DNA of 7,355 bases from Chloroflexota bacterium (lineage in GTDB: Bacteria > Chloroflexota > Limnocylindria > Limnocylindrales > CSP1-4). The notes below the pieces were generated by a model. It worked only from the letters and a program-made list of their open reading frames with translations, had not been told where the DNA came from and did not search any database. Position numbers and translations under genes: made by a program. The DNA is taken from the NCBI GenBank assembly GCA_021801545.1, contig JAJYXX010000001.1:1-7355 (forward strand), written 5' to 3'. This document shows positions 1 to 3,298 of this stretch, in pieces (the first letter of the stretch is position 1; every line of letters starts with the position of its first letter).

Positions 1-127
1 TCCGGACGCGGCTGCGCAGGTTCTGCGCCTTGCCGACGTAGAGCACGTCCCCCCGGGCGTCTTTCATGAGGTAGACGCCGGGCCGGGTCGGGAGCTTGGC
101 GAGGGTCGCCGCGAGATCGGGGGTCAC
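1..127 (-). CDS. uvrC: UvrC, excinuclease ABC subunit C, N-terminal fragment (cut by window edge)
   Basis: UvrC makes the dual incisions around a lesion in UvrABC nucleotide excision repair in the cytoplasm. Only the first 42 codons lie in the window. They hold the start of the GIY-YIG nuclease domain: GVY at residues 17-19, then LYVGKA (29-34), NLRSRVR (36-42), and the family-typical opening LPTRPGVYLMKD. The conserved Lys33 and Arg40 are present. The start is GTG at 127-125, because an in-frame TAG lies four codons upstream and no other start codon intervenes. There is no Shine-Dalgarno. Instead a TAGAAT hexamer sits six bases before the GTG, so the transcript is probably leaderless. The toxin gene upstream is on the same strand, but the 112-base gap and this -10 suggest a separate promoter. 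Identity is secure; only the rest of the gene is missing. Confidence 0.93.
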   Translation of the reverse strand, partial: MTPDLAATLAKLPTRPGVYLMKDARGDVLYVGKAQNLRSRVR

Positions 128-133
128 GTGTGG

Positions 134-139
134 ATTCTA
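134..139 (-). promoter_or_regulatory. -10-like hexamer (TAGAAT) for leaderless uvrC
   Basis: Read on the minus strand, TAGAAT is followed by six bases (CCACAC) and then the GTG start codon of uvrC. Transcription would therefore begin at or next to the G of the start codon. No convincing -35 hexamer is visible at the expected distance. The match to the -10 consensus is what I see; the leaderless start is an inference. Confidence 0.55.
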
Positions 140-239
140 GTCGGCGCGGTCGGAGCGCCCCGCGAGTCGGCGGGAACCTGTCGTCCGGCTCGCGCTGGCC
201 CGGCCGCGAGCGCGCCGGCTACGGAGCCGACCGCCCGGG

Positions 240-551
240 CTACGGGGCGCCGAAGATCGCGTGACCCCCGATGCGACGCCAGCGGATCCCGGGCTCTCCT
301 TCGATCTCGACCCACTCGAACGTGGCGCGACCGTCGGGTCCGGTGAAACTCCAGGTCATCTCCCATACGCCGGGTGCGCCTTCGACAGCCTTCACCCGGA
401 GCGACCGTGGCCACGGCAACCCCGGGTCGACTCGCCGTCGCTCGCAGGCCGGATGGAAGTGCTCCCTGACGGCCCTCTGGAACGTTGCACGCTCCTCGTT
501 CGAGAGCCGTGCCCAGTCGCCCTCGAACGCCAGCGTGAGTTCGAACTTCAA
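240..551 (-). CDS. RelE/ParE-like toxin of a type II toxin-antitoxin pair
   Basis: This 103-residue protein is probably the toxin partner of the AbrB-type protein encoded immediately upstream. An N-terminal helical half (about 10-40, with a run of Arg near 38-40) is followed by three predicted strands: LRVKAVEG (51-58), VWEMTWSF (62-69) and RATFEWVEI (75-83). It ends in a strand with RWRRIGGHAIF (90-100). That helix-helix-then-sheet layout, ending in a GGH/GTH-type motif, is characteristic of the RelE/ParE fold. The start is TTG at 551-549, the only in-frame start codon available: TGA codons lie upstream, and the next possible start falls too far into the protein. It begins 18 bases after the antitoxin stop with no clear Shine-Dalgarno, so translation is probably coupled to the antitoxin. 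Whether it cleaves mRNA or poisons gyrase cannot be told. A non-toxic small protein of the same fold remains possible. Confidence 0.68.
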   Translation of the reverse strand: MKFELTLAFEGDWARLSNEERATFQRAVREHFHPACERRRVDPGLPWPRSLRVKAVEGAPGVWEMTWSFTGPDGRATFEWVEIEGEPGIRWRRIGGHAIFGAP

Positions 552-569
552 CGCGCCGACTCAGGCGGC

Positions 570-866
570 TCAGGAAGTCAGCGACTTGGCGAGGTGCTCG
601 AAGAGTGCGTCGGGACCATCGACGACCGTCACCCGGCCGGCGGCCACGTGCTCATCGACCTCGCGCTCCATCGCCTGCCAACGCTCGGTCCAGAACCAGC
701 GCTGGTTGGCCGGCACCGGCAGGACCGGACGCAACTCGATCCGGCCATCCTCCTGCTCAACGATCTGGACCTGGGCCCCGGGCTCGTCGAGGTGGAGCCG
801 CTTGCGAAGATCGACGGGTAGCGCGATGGTTCCGCGCGCTTGAAGCGTTACGAAGTGCGTCTTCAC
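570..866 (-). CDS. AbrB/MazE/SpoVT-type antitoxin and transcription factor
   Basis: This is a 98-residue DNA-binding antitoxin that should neutralise the downstream toxin and repress its own operon. Residues about 3-45 form a swapped-hairpin AbrB domain. It shows the usual pattern of a strand (FVTLQARGTIALP), then LRKRLHL, then a Gly-containing turn and a strand ending IELRPV. The tail from about residue 50 has RWFWTERWQAMEREVDEH followed by AAGRVTVVDG and a short final helix. This arrangement recurs in AbrB-type antitoxins and would wrap the toxin. An ATG exists in frame at 878-876, but it lies inside the -10 hexamer and cannot be in the mRNA if that promoter is used. The GTG at 866-864, seven bases after the -10 and essentially at the predicted transcript start, is therefore preferred. 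It is first in a two-gene operon with the toxin (18-base gap). Confidence 0.82.
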   Translation of the reverse strand: MKTHFVTLQARGTIALPVDLRKRLHLDEPGAQVQIVEQEDGRIELRPVLPVPANQRWFWTERWQAMEREVDEHVAAGRVTVVDGPDALFEHLAKSLTS

Positions 867-873
867 GCAATGC

Positions 874-901
874 AGCATAACAGCAATACGGCAGCCGTCA
901 A
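874..901 (-). promoter_or_regulatory. sigma70-like promoter of the toxin-antitoxin operon
   Basis: On the minus strand there is a TTGACG -35 box (896-901), a 16-base spacer and a TATGCT -10 box (874-879). The expected transcription start is about 867-868, which puts the GTG at 866 at the very 5' end of the mRNA. The -10 overlaps the alternative ATG at 878. No strong dyad operator is visible at the promoter, although the tetramer GCTG occurs three times between the -35 and the start codon. Confidence 0.68.
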
Positions 902-1061
902 GGCGCGGAGTGTGCGGCGGGGCGGCGGTACGACGGTGCGGGGGCGGCGGCGAACATCCGGGCGAGCGTCCGGGGCGCGGACTGAGCGCCAGAGGCCCGG
1001 AGTGGGGCACTCGGGGCCAAAAATCCTCGTCAACGTGCGGGCGCGAAGCACTATCCGGCTC
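902..1061. other. noncoding stretch with a 25-base imperfect inverted repeat
   Basis: I see no credible gene between the antitoxin promoter and the structured region of the insertion sequence; this part is very G-rich on the plus strand. It holds one clear structure at 994-1018: GGCCC, g, GAGTG, loop ggg, CACTC, g, GGGCC. That is ten paired bases interrupted by one G-G mismatch. On the plus strand it is followed by AAAAA (1019-1023). The T run therefore precedes the hairpin on the minus strand, and it is not a standard terminator in either direction. It may be a hairpin-type insertion target or flank of the IS110 element. Confidence 0.45.
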
Positions 1062-1245
1062 GTCCCGCTGGATTCGCCACCAGCGGGGCCTGACCAGACG
1101 CGATCCGGGCCGGAACTGGCGGTCAATCCTCGCCAATGCTCCAGGGCAGTGCAGTATCGAGCCTCGCAGGGCGCATTGGAGGCGGCCCCATGCCTGCGGA
1201 CCCAGAGCTGCTGATCCAGTCTCCGCGTAGCGTTCCCGGTCCGCA
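1062..1245 (+). ncRNA. candidate IS110 bridge RNA
   Basis: IS110-group elements encode a structured guide RNA (bridge RNA) in the noncoding end upstream of the recombinase; that of IS621 is about 177 nt with a 5' stem-loop, a target-binding loop and a donor-binding loop. Here a chain of inverted repeats fits that plan. First comes a 5' hairpin, CCCGCTGG (1064-1071) with CCAGCGGG (1080-1087), extended by a G-U and a G-C pair. A weaker stem lies at 1091-1097 with 1115-1125. Then CCT plus CCAATGC (1128-1139) pairs with GCATTGGAGG (1173-1182) around a 33-base loop. Finally TGCGGACC (1195-1202) pairs exactly with GGTCCGCA (1238-1245) around a 35-base loop that contains its own 6-bp hairpin (1204-1222). 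The repeats are seen directly; the RNA identity and its exact ends are inferred. A -10-like TATCCG lies at 1052-1057. Confidence 0.5.
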
Positions 1246-1252
1246 CATTGAT
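1241..1252 (+). repeat. short direct repeat, copy 1 (CCGCACATTGAT)
   Basis: This 12-base sequence begins inside the 3' arm of the second large-loop stem (1238-1245) and recurs with a single extra A at 2415-2427, directly before the transposase stop codon. It may be a guide segment, a recombination-end motif or a flanking repeat. Confidence 0.55.
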
Positions 1253-1311
1253 GCCATGAAGGAGCGGGCCTCCGCTCCCATGCTTATGGCGTGGACCCAG
1301 GTCGGGTCCGC
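1253..1311 (+). promoter_or_regulatory. two tandem hairpins in the transposase leader
   Basis: The first is GGAGCGG (1261-1267), loop GCCT, CCGCTCC (1272-1278), a perfect 7-bp stem flanked by a further pairing GCCAT (1253-1257) with ATGGC (1286-1290). The second is GGACCC (1293-1298), loop AGGTC, GGGTCC (1304-1309), extended by a U-G and a G-C pair to 1291-1311. They lie between the candidate bridge RNA and the ribosome binding site. They could end the guide RNA, or limit read-through and translation of the transposase from outside promoters. Confidence 0.55.
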
Positions 1312-1344
1312 CAGACGCAAGCGATCAGGAAGGAGGCCCAGACC

Positions 1345-2430
1345 ATGGTGTACCTCGGCGTGGACCTGCACCGCAAGGTCAGCCACGTGGTCGCCCTCGG
1401 GGAGACCGGCGAGATGATCCTGAACCGGCGCTTCGCCCACGATCGGGAGGCGTTCCGGCGCGTCTTCGGCGAGCTCGAGCCGGAGCCCGTCACGGTCGCC
1501 TTCGAGGCGACGTACGGTTGGGGCTGGTTCGCCGACCTCCTCGCCGACGCCGGGATCGAGGCCCACATGGCCCACCCGCTCGCGACCAAGGCGATCGGCG
1601 CGGGCCGGGTCAAGAACGATGCGGTCGACGCCGCGATGCTCGCCCACCTGCTGCGGACGAACCTGCTGCCCGAGGCCTGGATCGCCCCGCCGGAGGTCAG
1701 AGAGGCCCGCCGACTCGTCCGGATGCGCGCTTCGCTCGTGCGGATCCGCTCCCGGCTCAAGTGCCAGGTTCATGCCCTGTGCGCCGACGCCGGTGTGCCC
1801 GTGCCGGTGAGCGATCTGTTCGGGCGAACGGGGCGGGAGCTGCTGGCGACCCTGGTGCTGCGGCCGATCTCGGCCGGCCGGCTGGCGGCGCATCTGCGCC
1901 TCATCGATGACCTGGGCCGCGAGATCGTCGCCGCCGACCGGGAGATCGTCGCGACCTTCCGGGGCGACGAGCGGATCCGCCGGCTGACCCCGATCCCGGG
2001 GATCGGCGTCCTCACCGCGGCGACGGTCGTGGCCGAGGTCTGGGACGTCGGTCGCTTCGAGAGCGCGGACCGGCTCGCCAGCTGGGCCGGCCTGACCCCG
2101 ACCGAGCGCAGCTCGGCCGACCACACCAGGCGCGGCCGCATCTCCAAGCAGGGCAGTCGTTGGCTGCGCTGGTCGATGGTCGAGGCCGCCACCAAGATCG
2201 GCCGGAGCGCGGTGAAGCTGCACCGCTTCGCGGCCCCGATCGCCGAGCGACGGGGAACCAAGATCGCCCGGGTCGCCCTCGCCCGGCGGATCCTCACCCT
2301 CGCCTTCTATGCCCTCCGCGACGAGCGGGGCTGCCGGGACTACCCGCCGCTCTCAGCTCCGTCGCGCCGGTCGGTCACGGCGCGCTCGCTCCTCGTCATG
2401 GCCTCACCCGACGGCCGCAACATTGATTGA
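1345..2430 (+). CDS. IS110-family transposase (DEDD/serine recombinase)
   Basis: This 361-residue recombinase would excise and insert its element at sites read by a bridge RNA. The N-terminal RuvC-like DEDD domain (about 1-150) shows LGVDLHR with Asp7, FEATYGWG with Glu54, and KNDAVDA with Asp92 and Asp95, so all four acidic residues are present. A helical region follows (about 110-205, rich in Arg and Leu). The C-terminal Transposase_20 domain (about 212-325) begins with the helix-hairpin-helix-like TPIPGIGVLTAA. It continues through LASWAGLTPTERSSA and RRGRISKQGSRWLR; the serines at 256-257 are the likely site of the catalytic Ser. Length and domain order are normal for the family and nothing is truncated. 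The ATG is chosen because AGGAGG (1331-1336) lies eight bases upstream; in-frame codons farther upstream overlap the leader hairpins. The tail after about 335 is Ser/Arg-rich and not conserved-looking. Confidence 0.93.
   Translation: MVYLGVDLHRKVSHVVALGETGEMILNRRFAHDREAFRRVFGELEPEPVTVAFEATYGWGWFADLLADAGIEAHMAHPLATKAIGAGRVKNDAVDAAMLAHLLRTNLLPEAWIAPPEVREARRLVRMRASLVRIRSRLKCQVHALCADAGVPVPVSDLFGRTGRELLATLVLRPISAGRLAAHLRLIDDLGREIVAADREIVATFRGDERIRRLTPIPGIGVLTAATVVAEVWDVGRFESADRLASWAGLTPTERSSADHTRRGRISKQGSRWLRWSMVEAATKIGRSAVKLHRFAAPIAERRGTKIARVALARRILTLAFYALRDERGCRDYPPLSAPSRRSVTARSLLVMASPDGRNID
2415..2427 (+). repeat. short direct repeat, copy 2 (CCGCAACATTGAT)
   Basis: This is the last coding sequence of the transposase, ending immediately before the TGA stop. 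It matches 1241-1252 at all 12 bases apart from one inserted A. Its position suggests the right end of the element may lie very close to the stop codon. Confidence 0.55.
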
Positions 2431-2664
2431 GCCGCCTCTCCGGCCGCATGCCACCATGAGGTTCCGCCCTCGAATAGATGACTGACCGGAGCGATCCCGG
2501 CCATCGGCCTGGTGTCCGCGGCCGACCCTCGCGACCGACCCACGAACGGAGATGACCCGATGCCGCCCCGCCCACCCCCTTGACGCCGGCCCGCTCCTTC
2601 ATAGATGACGAGGAGGGCCGGTGGGTGAGCGGCGAAGTGGGGCACATGAACGAGGAGCCGGACG
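2431..2664. other. noncoding stretch between convergent genes, with hairpin 2586-2621
   Basis: No gene is supported here. CCGGCCC (2586-2592) pairs exactly with GGGCCGG (2615-2621), and inside it TCCT pairs with AGGA, leaving a 12-base loop. The hairpin lies 44 bases beyond the PIN pseudogene stop and 156 beyond the transposase stop, so it may act as a two-way terminator, though it has no T run. The loop contains ATAGATGAC, which also occurs at 2474-2482. TTGACG at 2580-2585 on the plus strand resembles a -35 box. Confidence 0.4.
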
Positions 2665-3119
2665 TCAGGCCGAGATGCGGCGAACGCCCTCGACGGTGTC
2701 GAGGTCCCGGTCGAACGACGCGACGGCCGGCGGTCCGACATCGAACGCCACCGCGGCCAGATACGCGTCCGCGAAATCGAGCTTCGATTCCCGCCGTACA
2801 GCCCGAGGGCGCGAAGAAGCGTCGCCCGCTCGGCGAGGACGAGCCCGTCGGCCTCGAGCAGGGACCCAAGTTGCCGGGTGCTGACTTGCCGCGTCCAGCC
2901 GAGGAGCGAACGGGCGACGTAGACGAGCTCGACCACCACGATCAGGCTCACGACGAGGCCGATCTCGCCCCCGGCCACCCGACGGAAGATGCCGAGTACC
3001 GGCTCGTGGAGCGGATGCGCGGGTCCGGCGAGCAGCACGACGAACAGGTTCGTGTCGGCGTAGGCGAGGCCCGGGCGACGATAGGACGGCCGGCCCCTGC
3101 GAGCCCTCCGACTGATCAC
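2665..3119 (-). pseudogene. PIN-domain (VapC-like) ribonuclease, frameshifted
   Basis: PIN-domain toxins are metal-dependent RNases, usually paired with an antitoxin. The first frame, from GTG at 3119, carries YADTNLFVVLL with catalytic Asp22 and VVSLIVVVELVYVARSLL with the second acidic residue. It then runs through LLRALGLYGG and loses homology near 2790. From the next frame the sequence continues as KLDFADAYLAAVAFD and VASFDRDLD, which supply the remaining two acidic residues, and stops at TGA 2667-2665. Adding one G to the GGG run (2790-2792, minus strand) gives LYGGESKLDFADAYLAA and an intact protein of about 151 residues. The break is thus a single-base deletion, either a real inactivation or an assembly error in a homopolymer. 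The 18 Arg-rich residues before the first strand are unusual; no nearer in-frame start exists. Confidence 0.8.
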
Positions 3120-3211
3120 GTTACCCAGCGCGAGCCGGTCTGCCACGTGCCAAACGGATCACTGATCCGGGGCTCCGCGCGGCGTTGAGGTCTTGCGAGG
3201 CGGACCGCCAT
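3116..3211 (-). CDS. tiny ORF overlapping the PIN gene start, possible antitoxin remnant
   Basis: A 31-residue reading frame starts at ATG 3211-3209 (37 residues if ATG 3229 is used). It ends in SDPFGTWQTGSRWVT with a TGA that overlaps the GTG start of the PIN gene as GTGA. Such four-base overlaps are typical of antitoxin-toxin pairs. The sequence itself is not one I recognise, it is much shorter than usual VapB antitoxins, and there is no good Shine-Dalgarno. It could be the tail of a decayed antitoxin, a short leader peptide, or chance. Confidence 0.3.
   Translation of the reverse strand: MAVRLARPQRRAEPRISDPFGTWQTGSRWVT
3155..3169. promoter_or_regulatory. 15-base dyad upstream of the PIN gene, possible operator
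   Basis: CGGATCA, a central C, then TGATCCG forms a perfect inverted repeat with 7-base arms. Its near edge is 36 bases before the PIN start codon and inside the tiny ORF. Toxin-antitoxin operons commonly carry such operators bound by the antitoxin. No clear promoter hexamers could be placed around it. Confidence 0.4.
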
Positions 3212-3240
3212 CGCCGCCCGCCCAGCCATGCCGGGCGAAG

Positions 3241-3275
3241 CGTGAAAAGAGGGCGAAGCGGGTGCCTCGCCCTCT
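3241..3275 (-). terminator. intrinsic terminator of the phosphodiesterase/5'-nucleotidase gene
   Basis: On the minus strand the stem AGAGGGCGA (3275-3267) is followed by a 10-base loop (3266-3257) and the exact complement TCGCCCTCT (3256-3248). It runs into TTTT (3248-3245). The stem begins 23 bases beyond the TGA at 3299, the right place to end this transcript and to insulate the PIN module that follows. Confidence 0.85.
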
Positions 3276-3298
3276 CGAGTGCTACGGGCGGATGTCGG

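Larger units (their letters stand above)
1062..2430 (+). mobile_element. IS110-family insertion sequence (ends approximate)
   Basis: The element consists of a long structured left noncoding end and a single DEDD recombinase gene that runs almost to the right end. IS110 elements usually lack terminal inverted repeats and target duplications, so the borders cannot be set by inspection; the coordinates given are a minimum. The left border probably lies between about 1020 and 1062 and the right border at or after 2430, possibly as far as the hairpin at 2586-2621. The insertion lies between the toxin-antitoxin operon and the PIN pseudogene and interrupts no recognisable gene. Confidence 0.6.

Noticed and set aside
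187..222. GC-rich imperfect hairpin after the toxin gene as a terminator
   Set aside because: CCGGC and GCCGG pair but the inner stem is broken by unequal bulges and no T run follows; GC-rich DNA makes such pairings by chance.
902..1061. Possible small gene between the antitoxin and the insertion sequence
   Set aside because: Frames here have no start with a ribosome binding site, no recognisable motif and strongly skewed composition.
867..1136. N-terminal extension of the antitoxin up to 1136
   Set aside because: The added residues are low-complexity Pro/Arg-rich sequence upstream of the promoter at 874-901, so they would not be transcribed from it.
1123..2223. 366-residue open frame on the minus strand
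   Set aside because: It is antisense to the IS110 transposase and shows no recognisable domain.
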